A stretch of DNA of 64,000 nucleotides from an uncultured Alistipes sp. (GTDB lineage Bacteria > Bacteroidota > Bacteroidia > Bacteroidales > Rikenellaceae): contig CANASP010000009.1 in the NCBI GenBank assembly GCA_947364365.1, positions 1 through 64,000 of the forward strand. The letters run 5' to 3'. Made by a program: the position numbers and the translations under genes. Below are positions 42,297-49,492 of the stretch, in pieces. Numbering within the stretch: position 1 is the first letter of the stretch; every line of letters begins with the position of its first letter. The notes under the pieces were generated by a model that was not told where the DNA came from, made no database searches, and saw only the letters and a program-made list of their open reading frames with translations.

Positions 42297-43058
42297 ATGT
42301 ACAGACTCATCTATATCCTATTGCTTTTCGCCGCCGCCGGGGCTTCGGCCCAGCAGCTGCCCGAACGCGGGCTGGTGCGCCGCGGCAACCGCGCTTTCAA
42401 CCGCGGCGACTACGCGCGCAGCATCGAACGCTACGAGCGGGCGCTGAAGGCAGCCCCCGGGTCGTTCGAGGCGACCTTCAACCTGGGCAACGCCCTCTGC
42501 CGCGCCGAACGGCACGACCAGGCCGAGCAGACGCTCGCGCGCGCCGCGGCCGACACGCTGCGCACGGCCGACGAGCGGGCCGAGGCCTTCTACAACCTGG
42601 GCAACGCGCAGTTCGGGCAGAAAAAATACAAGGAGGCGCTCGAAAGCTACCGCCAGTCGCTGCGGCTCAACCCCTCGGACATGGAGGCCAAGTACAACTA
42701 CGCCTACACCAAAAAGCTGCTCGACGACAACGACCAGAACGGCGGAGGCGGCAACGACGACCAAAACCGGCAGGACCAGCAGAATCAGGACCAGCAGGGA
42801 GAGGGGCAGAACGGCCAGGGACAGCAGGATCCGGACCGGAATCAGGACCGCAACGACGACGGCAAACAGGATCCGCAGAACGGGCAGGACAAGCCGCAGG
42901 ACCCCAAGGACAAGGGCGAGGGGCAGGGCCAGCCCACCGGGCTCACGGAGCAGGAGCAGCAACAGATGCTCGACGCCATCCAGGCCCAGGAGGACCGCAC
43001 GCAGGAGAAGCTCAAGGAGAAGCAGGGCGTCGTCGTGCGCGGCAAGAAAAACTGGTAA
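42297..43058 (+). CDS. TPR protein, BatC-like, with low-complexity tail
   Basis: The 253-residue protein has a signal peptide (to about GASAQ). Tetratricopeptide repeats follow (about 26-135: GNRAFNRGDYARSIERYERAL, in parts, FYNLGNAQFGQKKYKEALESY). From about 143 to 215 the sequence is almost only Asn, Gln, Asp, Gly and Lys. A helical Q/E-rich end follows (TEQEQQQMLDAIQAQE). This fits BatC, a periplasmic protein that joins BatA/BatB in Bacteroides and Leptospira-type operons. It starts 3 bp after the previous stop. Confidence 0.82.
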   Translation: MYRLIYILLLFAAAGASAQQLPERGLVRRGNRAFNRGDYARSIERYERALKAAPGSFEATFNLGNALCRAERHDQAEQTLARAAADTLRTADERAEAFYNLGNAQFGQKKYKEALESYRQSLRLNPSDMEAKYNYAYTKKLLDDNDQNGGGGNDDQNRQDQQNQDQQGEGQNGQGQQDPDRNQDRNDDGKQDPQNGQDKPQDPKDKGEGQGQPTGLTEQEQQQMLDAIQAQEDRTQEKLKEKQGVVVRGKKNW

Positions 43059-43070
43059 TCATCGTATAAC

Positions 43071-44057
43071 ATGCACTTCCATTCACCATACCTGCTCTGG
43101 CTGCTGACGCTCCTGGCACCCCTCGTCGCACTCTACGTGTGGCGGACGCTGCGGGGCGGGGCGGCGATCCGCGTCTCGACGACCGAGGGCGTGGCCCGCG
43201 CACCGAAGAGCGTGCGCTACTACCTGCGCCACCTCCCCTTCGCGCTGCGCTCGGCGGCCCTCGCGCTGCTCATGGTGGCGCTGGCCCGGCCGCAGTCGGT
43301 CGAACAGCACGCCAGCACCTCGGCCGAGGGCATCGACATCGTGCTGTCGATCGACGTCTCGGGCTCGATGCTCGCCCGCGACTTCAAACCCGACCGCATC
43401 ACCGCCGCCAAGGAGGTGGCCGGATCGTTCATCGCCGACCGCTACGGCGACCGCATCGGACTGGTGGTCTTCGCCGGCGAGTCGTTCACCCAGAGCCCGC
43501 TGACGACCGACCAGGGGACCCTTCAGACGCTGCTCGCGCGCATCCGCAGCGGCCTGATCGAGGACGGCACGGCCATCGGCAACGGACTGGCCACGGCGAT
43601 CAACCGCCTGAGGGAGAGCGACGCCAAGTCGAAGGTGGTGATCCTGCTCACCGACGGCGTCAACAACCGCGGCGAGATCGCCCCGCTGATGGCCGCCGAG
43701 ATCGCCGCGGCGCAGGGCATCCGCGTCTACACGATCGGCGTGGGCACCGAGGGGATGGCCCCCTACCCCGCCGTCGACATGTTCGGCGAGATGACCTTCG
43801 TGCAGCAGAAGGTCGAGATCGACGAGAAGACGCTCGAAGCGATCGCCGACAAGACCGGCGGCCGCTACTTCCGCGCCACCGACAAGACCAAGCTCAAGGC
43901 GATCTACGACGAGATCAACCAGCTGGAAAAGAGCCGCGTGGAGGTGACCGAGCACGTCTCCTACCACGAGTTGTTCCTCGACTGGCTGCTCGCCGCCCTG
44001 GCGCTGCTCGCGCTCGAAACGCTGCTCTCGACCCTCGTTCTGAAACGCATACCCTGA
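43071..44057 (+). CDS. batA: VWA-domain protein BatA
   Basis: The 328-residue inner-membrane protein has hydrophobic segments at the N-terminus (about 1-25 and 55-75) and C-terminus (about 300-325) enclosing a von Willebrand A domain. The metal-ion site starts at D95 in SIDVSGSM, and TDGVNNRGE is the second site element. Bat (Bacteroides aerotolerance) proteins were first linked to oxygen tolerance in B. fragilis. Later work on the homologous operon questions that, so the role is open. A near copy, batB, follows after 1 bp. Confidence 0.9.
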   Translation: MHFHSPYLLWLLTLLAPLVALYVWRTLRGGAAIRVSTTEGVARAPKSVRYYLRHLPFALRSAALALLMVALARPQSVEQHASTSAEGIDIVLSIDVSGSMLARDFKPDRITAAKEVAGSFIADRYGDRIGLVVFAGESFTQSPLTTDQGTLQTLLARIRSGLIEDGTAIGNGLATAINRLRESDAKSKVVILLTDGVNNRGEIAPLMAAEIAAAQGIRVYTIGVGTEGMAPYPAVDMFGEMTFVQQKVEIDEKTLEAIADKTGGRYFRATDKTKLKAIYDEINQLEKSRVEVTEHVSYHELFLDWLLAALALLALETLLSTLVLKRIP

Positions 44058-44058
44058 C

Positions 44059-45105
44059 ATGTTCCGATTCGCCAATCCCCAATACCTGTGGCTGCTCGCG
44101 CTCGCGCCGGCGGCCCTCTACCTCTTCTGGTGGTCGATGCACCGGCGCCGCGTGCGTCTGGCCCGCTTCGGCCGCATGGAGACGCTCCGGGAGCTCATGC
44201 CCGAGCTTTCGGTCGGGCGTCTCTGGCTCCGCTTCATCCTCTTCGCCGCGGCCCTCGCGCTGCTGGCGCTCGCCGCCGCACGGCCGCAGTTCGGGTCGAA
44301 GCTCCGCGAGGAGAAGTCGCGCGGCATCGAAATGGTGCTCGTCGTCGACGTCTCCAACTCGATGCTGGCCGAAGATTTCGAGCCCAACCGCCTCGACCGC
44401 ACCAAATACGCCATCGACCGCCTCTTCGACGGCATGCGCCAGGACCGCGTAGGACTCGTCGTCTTCGCCGGAGAGCCCAAGGTGCAGCTGCCCGTGACGT
44501 CGGACTACCGCATGGCCAAGGCCTTCGCCCGGCGGATCGACCCCTCGCAGGTCGCGGTGCAGGGCACGGCCGTGGGCAAGGCGCTCGAACAGGCGCTGCT
44601 CGCCTTCCCGGGCAAGGAGGACGACGCGCAGCGCAGCCGCGTGGTGGTGCTCATCACCGACGGCGAGAACCACGACGACGACGCGCTGGCCGTGGCGAAG
44701 CGTGCCGCCGAGGAGGGCATCCGCATCTACACGATCGGCATCGGCACGCCCGAGGGGGCCCCGATCCGCATCGACGGCGAATTCATCCGCGACGAGAAGG
44801 GCGACATGGTGGTCTCGAAGCTCAACGAGGAGCTACTGGCGCAGATCGCCGAAACGACCGGCGGCGCCTACGTCAGGGCCACCAAGCAGTCGATCGGGCT
44901 CGACGAGATCGTTCGGAGCATAAACGAGATGGAGCAGTCGGAACTGGCGACGCTGCGTTTCGAGGAGTTCAACGAACAATACCGGTGGCCGCTCGCCGCG
45001 GCGCTCGTGCTGCTCGTGCTCGAACTGCTCGTGCTCGACCGCCGCAACCCGCTGCTGGCCCATCTGAACATCTTCCGCGAGGAGAAAAAAGAGAACGACC
45101 TATGA
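44059..45105 (+). CDS. batB: VWA-domain protein BatB
   Basis: The 348-residue protein has the same topology as BatA: membrane segments near both ends and a VWA domain. Its metal site is D97-V-S-N-S in VVDVSNSM, with TDGENHDDD further on. It belongs to the paired BatA/BatB set and probably forms a complex with BatC. The stop overlaps the ATG of the next gene by 4 bp (ATGA), so the dehydrogenase gene is in the same transcript though functionally unrelated in appearance. Confidence 0.9.
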   Translation: MFRFANPQYLWLLALAPAALYLFWWSMHRRRVRLARFGRMETLRELMPELSVGRLWLRFILFAAALALLALAAARPQFGSKLREEKSRGIEMVLVVDVSNSMLAEDFEPNRLDRTKYAIDRLFDGMRQDRVGLVVFAGEPKVQLPVTSDYRMAKAFARRIDPSQVAVQGTAVGKALEQALLAFPGKEDDAQRSRVVVLITDGENHDDDALAVAKRAAEEGIRIYTIGIGTPEGAPIRIDGEFIRDEKGDMVVSKLNEELLAQIAETTGGAYVRATKQSIGLDEIVRSINEMEQSELATLRFEEFNEQYRWPLAAALVLLVLELLVLDRRNPLLAHLNIFREEKKENDL

Positions 45106-45911
45106 CCAGAATCAAAGACCGCTGCGTGCTCATAACGGGCGGCGCCTCGGGCATCGGACGCATCATGGGGCGCATGGCGCTCGAGAAGGGGGCCCGCAAG
45201 GTGGTCGTCTGGGACCTCGACGAGGAGCGGATCGCCGCGACGCTGGCCGACTTCGCCGCCCCCGACCGCACGGCCGGCGCGCGGGTCGACGTCACCGACA
45301 GCCCGGCCGTGGAGGCGGCCTACGCACGCCTTCGCGAGGAGCACGGCGACGCCGACATCGTGATCAACTGCGCCGGGATCATCACCTCCAACCGCACCTT
45401 CGACCGCCAGAGCGTCGACGAGATCCGCCGCACGATGGAGGTCAACGCCATCGCCCCGATGGTCGTGGCGTTGCAGGCGCTCCCGGCGATGATCGCCCGC
45501 GGCGAGGGACACCTCTGCAACATCGCCTCGGCGGCCGGCATGATCGCCAACCCGCGCATGTCGGTCTACGCCGCCTCGAAGTGGGCCGTCGTCGGCTGGT
45601 CCGACTCGGTGCGCATCGAGCAGCAGGAGGCCCGCAGCGGCGTCCGCGTCACCACCGTCGCCCCCTACTTCATCGACACGGGCATGTTCGCCGGGGCCCG
45701 GTCGTGGCTCCTTCCCAACCTCTCGCCCGAGCGGGTCGCCCGCCGGATCCTCCGCGCCGTGGAGCGCGACCGCCGCTTCCTGGGCATGCCGTGGGGCTAT
45801 CACCTCATCCGCACGGTCCAGGGACTGCTGCCCACGCGACTGTTCGACCTGGTGATCGGCCGCGGCTGGGGCATCTACCGGGCGATGGACCGTTTCACCG
45901 GCCGCAAATAA
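45102..45911 (+). CDS. Short-chain dehydrogenase/reductase
   Basis: The 269-residue classical SDR has the nucleotide-binding TGGASGIG (10-17), acidic residues after beta-2 (VVWDLDEE, indicating NAD preference), NCAG and the active-site YAASK with a serine in CNIASAAG. The C-terminal extension (LIRTVQGLLPTRLFDLVIGRGWGIY in parts) is hydrophobic and resembles membrane-associated retinol/steroid-type SDRs. The substrate is unknown. It is coupled to batB by a 4-bp overlap and followed after 3 bp by an aldehyde dehydrogenase, so a two-step alcohol-to-acid conversion is possible. Confidence 0.88.
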   Translation: MTRIKDRCVLITGGASGIGRIMGRMALEKGARKVVVWDLDEERIAATLADFAAPDRTAGARVDVTDSPAVEAAYARLREEHGDADIVINCAGIITSNRTFDRQSVDEIRRTMEVNAIAPMVVALQALPAMIARGEGHLCNIASAAGMIANPRMSVYAASKWAVVGWSDSVRIEQQEARSGVRVTTVAPYFIDTGMFAGARSWLLPNLSPERVARRILRAVERDRRFLGMPWGYHLIRTVQGLLPTRLFDLVIGRGWGIYRAMDRFTGRK

Positions 45912-45914
45912 GCC

Positions 45915-47297
45915 ATGACGACAGCCAACACCCCGCTGCCGCGCATCGAAGCGATCGCCGCGGCGCAGCGCGCCTTCTTCCGCAGCGGTGCGACCCTCCC
46001 GATCGATTTCCGCCGGCGGATGCTCCGCCGCCTCCTGCAAGCGCTCGACGCATGGGAGGGGCGGCTCTGCGACGCCCTGTGGCAGGACCTGCGCAAATCG
46101 CCCGAGGAGGCCTACATGACCGAACTGAGCATCGTAAGGGGCGAGGTGCGCAACCACCTCCGCCACCTCGGCGCGTGGATGCGGCCCGAGCGGCGCCCCA
46201 CGCCGCTCAAGCTGCTCCCCTCGCGCAGCCGCATCGTGAAGGAGCCGCTGGGGCAGGCGCTCGTCATCGCCCCCTGGAACTACCCCGTGCAGCTGCTGCT
46301 CAACCCCCTGGTGGGGGCCGTCTCGGCCGGATGCACGGCCGTGCTCAAGCCCTCGCCCTACACCCCGCACGTGGCCGAGGCGCTCGGGCGCATGGTCGCC
46401 GAGTGCTTCGACGAGGAGTACATAGCCGTCGTTCAGGGCAACCGCGAGGTCAACACGCAGCTGCTCGACCTGCGGTGGGACATCGTCTTCTACACGGGAA
46501 GCCCCGCCGTGGGGCGCGTGGTCATGCAGGCCGCGGCGCGCCACCTGACCCCCGTCGTCCTCGAACTGGGCGGCAAGAGCCCCTGCATCGTCGACCGCGG
46601 CGCCGACATCGGTCTGGCCGCCCGCCGCATCGCCTGGGGCAAGACCCTCAACGCGGGCCAGACCTGCATCGCCCCCGACTACCTGCTGATCCGCCGCGAG
46701 CTGGTCGAGCCCTTCACCCGGGCCTTCGCCGCGGCCGTGGAGCGCATGCACGGCGCCGACGCGCAGCAGAGCCGCCACTACGTCCGCATGGTCGACCTGC
46801 GCGCCTTCGACCGCGTGGCCGCCTACCTCGGCGAGGGACGCATCCTCTTCGGCGGGCGCACCGACCGCGACGACCGCTACATCGAACCGACGCTGCTCGG
46901 CGACATCGACCCCGCGGCGGCCGTGCTGCGCGAGGAGATCTTCGGCCCGGTGCTGCCCGTGGTGCCCGTCGACAGCACGGAGGAGGCCGTGGAGTATGTC
47001 GCCGCGCGCGAAAAGCCGCTGGCGCTCTACTACTTCGGTCGCGAAAGCGCGGGGCGCGAGCTGCTGCGCCGCACCTCGTCGGGCGGCGCCTGCCTCAACG
47101 ACACGATCATGCACATCGCCAACGAGGCGCTGCCCTTCGGCGGCGTGGGCCAGTCGGGCATGGGCAGCTACCACGGGCGGCTGAGCTTCGAGGCCTTCAC
47201 CCACCGCCGCGCCGTGGTCTCGACCCCCGCGTGGATCGACCTGCCGATGCGCTACATGCCCTACCGGTGGTTCGGCCGGGTGAAAAAAATCCTCTGA
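45915..47297 (+). CDS. Aldehyde dehydrogenase (class 3-like)
   Basis: The 460-residue NAD(P)-dependent aldehyde dehydrogenase has the cofactor/oxyanion Asn in APWNYPVQL, FYTGSPAVG, general base E217 in LELGGKSP and nucleophile C251 in NAGQTCIAPDY. PFGGVGQSGMGSYHG is present near the C-terminus. The shorter length and lack of an N-terminal extension fit the ALDH3/fatty-aldehyde group. With the adjacent SDR it may oxidise long-chain alcohols through aldehydes, but this is inference. Confidence 0.92.
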   Translation: MTTANTPLPRIEAIAAAQRAFFRSGATLPIDFRRRMLRRLLQALDAWEGRLCDALWQDLRKSPEEAYMTELSIVRGEVRNHLRHLGAWMRPERRPTPLKLLPSRSRIVKEPLGQALVIAPWNYPVQLLLNPLVGAVSAGCTAVLKPSPYTPHVAEALGRMVAECFDEEYIAVVQGNREVNTQLLDLRWDIVFYTGSPAVGRVVMQAAARHLTPVVLELGGKSPCIVDRGADIGLAARRIAWGKTLNAGQTCIAPDYLLIRRELVEPFTRAFAAAVERMHGADAQQSRHYVRMVDLRAFDRVAAYLGEGRILFGGRTDRDDRYIEPTLLGDIDPAAAVLREEIFGPVLPVVPVDSTEEAVEYVAAREKPLALYYFGRESAGRELLRRTSSGGACLNDTIMHIANEALPFGGVGQSGMGSYHGRLSFEAFTHRRAVVSTPAWIDLPMRYMPYRWFGRVKKIL

Positions 47298-47324
47298 TCC
47301 GGCGCTGAAACCGCCGCTTTTCAC

Positions 47325-47332
47325 TACCTTTG
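47325..47332 (+). promoter_or_regulatory. -7 element of the RNase P RNA gene
   Basis: TACCTTTG fits TAnnTTTG and ends 4 bp before the predicted RNA 5' end, as expected for this sigma type. The upstream TTTG is not clear. Confidence 0.55.
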
Positions 47333-47336
47333 CACC

Positions 47337-47702
47337 GCAGGCCCGCTCTGTCGCCGCCGGAGCGATCCGGGGGAGGAAAGTCCGGGCAACGCAGAGCGCC
47401 ACGCAAGCTAACGACTTGATGTCCGTGAGGGCATGGGAGCGTAACAGAGAACGACCGCCCCGCAGGAATGCGCATTCCCGCGGGGTAAGGGTGAAAAGGC
47501 GGGGTAAGAGCCCACCGCGGAGGCAGCGATGTCGTCCGGCAGTACGTCCCGTGGGTTGCAAGACCGTGTATACCGGCAGTCAAGGGTTGCTCGCCCGATG
47601 CCGGGGGGTAGGTTGCTGGAGGCGGCGGGTGACCGCCGTCGTAGATAAATGACAGGGGCCCGGGCTTCGGCCCGGGAACAGAACCCGGCTTACAGGGCCT
47701 GC
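47337..47702 (+). ncRNA. rnpB: RNase P RNA (bacterial type A)
   Basis: The catalytic RNA of RNase P processes tRNA 5' ends. The outer P1 helix pairs GCAGGCCC (47337-47344) with GGGCCTGC (47695-47702). Universal landmarks are present: GAGGAAAGTCCGGGC near the 5' end, GGTGAAAAGGCGGGGTAAGAGCCCACCG in the middle (in parts), AGATAAATGACAG, and ACAGAACCCGGCTTA near the 3' end. Length is about 366 nt. Reading frames drawn across this region on either strand are chance. Confidence 0.96.
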
Positions 47703-47709
47703 AAACCGC

Positions 47710-47747
47710 ACCGGCCGTCGCTTCTTCTCGAAGCGGCGGCCGGTTTC
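47710..47747 (+). terminator. Terminator of rnpB
   Basis: ACCGGCCGTCGCTTC pairs with GAAGCGGCGGCCGGT (one G-T pair) around TTCTC. Only three Ts follow. Position directly after rnpB supports the call. Confidence 0.7.
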
Positions 47748-47757
47748 GCGTTGCGGA

Positions 47758-48151
47758 TTGCGGCTCCGCAGGAGCCGTGCGGGCCGCAGCGACCCGAATG
47801 CGACGGCGAGAAGGGCGGCCTTGCCCCGAGTATGAATTTTTGCTGAACAAAGGCGCTCTTCGTTTTCGAAGAGCGGCAGCCCGCAGCCACCCCCGGCGGA
47901 GGGCTGCTTCGTCGGCTGCGCCTTCTTCGCACCTCTCCGCTGGCTGCGGACTTTCCTTTTCCCTCTGTAAATCGCGGCTCCATAGGAGCCGTGCGGGCCG
48001 CAGTCTCCCGGGCACGGAGGCCCGCAACCCCTGCGTGATGCGGACTCCGCAGGCTGCGGGCCGCCACTCTTCGGGAAAACCCGGAGAGTGCCTACCTCCG
48101 CAACAACACAAAACGGGATAGTTTTAATTCTTAATTTTTCATTTTCAATCC
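47758..48151. repeat. Repeat-rich intergenic region between rnpB and the radical SAM maturase
   Basis: No gene is seen in about 400 bp. (a) A 29-bp unit with an internal hairpin (CGGCTCC / GGAGCCG, then TGCGGGCCGCAG) occurs at 47761-47789 and 47975-48003, differing at two bases. (b) A full copy of the GC palindrome lies at 47875-47950 (left core CCGCAGCCACCCCCGGCGG, right CTCCGCTGGCTGCGGA). (c) A half-arm is at 48041-48067 (CTCCGCAGGCTGCGGGCCG). (d) AT-rich TTTTAATTCTTAATTTTT is at 48122-48139, followed by TTTTCAAT just before the stop codon of the next gene. Confidence 0.75.
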
Positions 48152-49417
48152 TCACATCAGCCCCATCCGCCGCCGGGCGAAGGGGATGACCCAGGCGGGC
48201 GGCTGCCGGCGCGCGAGCAGGTCGCGCATATGGTCCATGTAGGGTTCGGCATGGCGGAAGTAGCGCATGAGCCCCGCGCAGAGCGAGTTCTTGCGGCAGC
48301 CGTCGGCACCCGTCTCGAAGCGGTGCTTGGGGCACTCGCCGCGGCAGGCGAAGTAGTAGCGGCAGGCGAGGCACTCGGCCGGCAGGGCGTTGCGCTTGGC
48401 CAGTCCGAAGGCGCGGCGGCGCGGCGAGCGGTAGAGCTCGGCGAGCGGCGTGGAGCGGATATTGCCCAAAAGGTGCTCGGGGTAGACGAAGTGGTCGCAC
48501 GCGTAGACGTCGCCGTTGTGCTCGACCACCAGCGCATCGCCGCACGTCTCGCCCATGGAGCAGACCCCCGGCTCGACGCCGCACCACTGGGCCAGCGTGG
48601 CGTCGAAGAGCTGGACGAAAGTTTGCCCCACATCGGCGACGACCCACTGGTCGAAAACATCGCACAGGAAATCGCCGTAGCCCTCGGCCGTCACGGACCA
48701 CTCGGCCAGCCGCGCCCCCTCCCTCTCGGGCGAGACGATCAGCGGCCGGTGCATCCCCGGCATGTCGACGACGTGCTCGACGGCGGGCAGGAACTGCATG
48801 TAACGGCTGCCCACCGTGTCGCGGAAGAAGCGGTAGATCTCCGCGCCGCGCCCCTCGCAGAGGCGGTTGACGACGCTCAGGGTGTTGAATTCGACCCCGG
48901 AGGAGCGGAGCAGCTCCACGGTGCGCATCACGCGGTCGAAGGTCGACGCACCCCCCTTGGTCAGGCGGAAGGCATCGTGGACATCGGCCGGGCCGTCGAG
49001 CGAGAGGCCCACCAGGAAGCGGTTCTCGGCGAAGAGCTCGCACCACGCCTCGTCGACGAGCGTGCCGTTGGTCTGCAACGTATTCTCGATGCGCTTGCCG
49101 TCGGCGTACTTGCGTTGCAGCGCCATCGCCCGGCGGTAGAAGTCGAGCCCCAGCAGCAGCGGCTCGCCGCCGTGCCAGCAGAACTGCACGACAGGGACCC
49201 GGTTGGCCTCGATGTATTGCCGGATATAGAGCTCGAGCAGCTCGTCGCTCATCACCGCCTCGCGGCCGCCGTACTGCGCCGCCTTGTCGAGGTAGTAGCA
49301 GTAGGTGCAGTCGAGGTTGCAGGCCGAGCCCGCGGGCTTGAGCATGGTCATGAAGGCCGCGGGAGCCGTCTGCTTCTCGGCGTCGCGGAAGGTGAAGATC
49401 TCTTTGTCGCGTTTCAT
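48152..49417 (-). CDS. Radical SAM/SPASM protein, anaerobic sulfatase maturase type
   Basis: The 421-residue protein has the cluster CX3CX2C as C33-N-L-D-C37-T-Y-C40, after the family's typical MTMLKPAGSACN lead. WHGGEPLL, TNGTLVD and GLSLDGP follow in the core. The Cys-rich C-terminal SPASM part (CSMGETCGDA, VYACDHFVYPEHLLGNI, CLACRYYFACRGECPKHR) carries extra Fe-S clusters. Overall order and length match anSME enzymes, which turn Ser or Cys of sulfatases into formylglycine without oxygen. It is about 32 kb from the window's Ser-type sulfatase. A maturase of other peptides is less likely. Confidence 0.88.
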   Translation of the reverse strand: MKRDKEIFTFRDAEKQTAPAAFMTMLKPAGSACNLDCTYCYYLDKAAQYGGREAVMSDELLELYIRQYIEANRVPVVQFCWHGGEPLLLGLDFYRRAMALQRKYADGKRIENTLQTNGTLVDEAWCELFAENRFLVGLSLDGPADVHDAFRLTKGGASTFDRVMRTVELLRSSGVEFNTLSVVNRLCEGRGAEIYRFFRDTVGSRYMQFLPAVEHVVDMPGMHRPLIVSPEREGARLAEWSVTAEGYGDFLCDVFDQWVVADVGQTFVQLFDATLAQWCGVEPGVCSMGETCGDALVVEHNGDVYACDHFVYPEHLLGNIRSTPLAELYRSPRRRAFGLAKRNALPAECLACRYYFACRGECPKHRFETGADGCRKNSLCAGLMRYFRHAEPYMDHMRDLLARRQPPAWVIPFARRRMGLM

Positions 49418-49425
49418 CGTAAGGT

Positions 49426-49460
49426 TTTGCCAAAAGTAACGATTTTTTCCGTTATCTTTG
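49426..49460 (+). promoter_or_regulatory. Promoter of the GH36 gene
   Basis: Perfect TATCTTTG (49453-49460) lies 32 bp before the ATG. The nearest TTTG (49426-49429) is 23 bases upstream, longer than the usual 19-20. Confidence 0.5.
49431..49438 (-). promoter_or_regulatory. -7 element of the sulfatase-maturase gene
   Basis: On the minus strand TACTTTTG (49438-49431) is 13 bp before the ATG at 49417. It overlaps the GH36 promoter region on the opposite strand, so the two divergent promoters may interfere. Confidence 0.5.
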
Positions 49461-49492
49461 TCTTCGGAGACCCTTCAAAACCGATCGATACC

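Noticed and set aside
47197..48111. A 304-residue minus-strand protein and other frames across 47.2-48.1 kb
   Set aside because: The region is the RNase P RNA gene plus intergenic repeats; the reading frames are chance.
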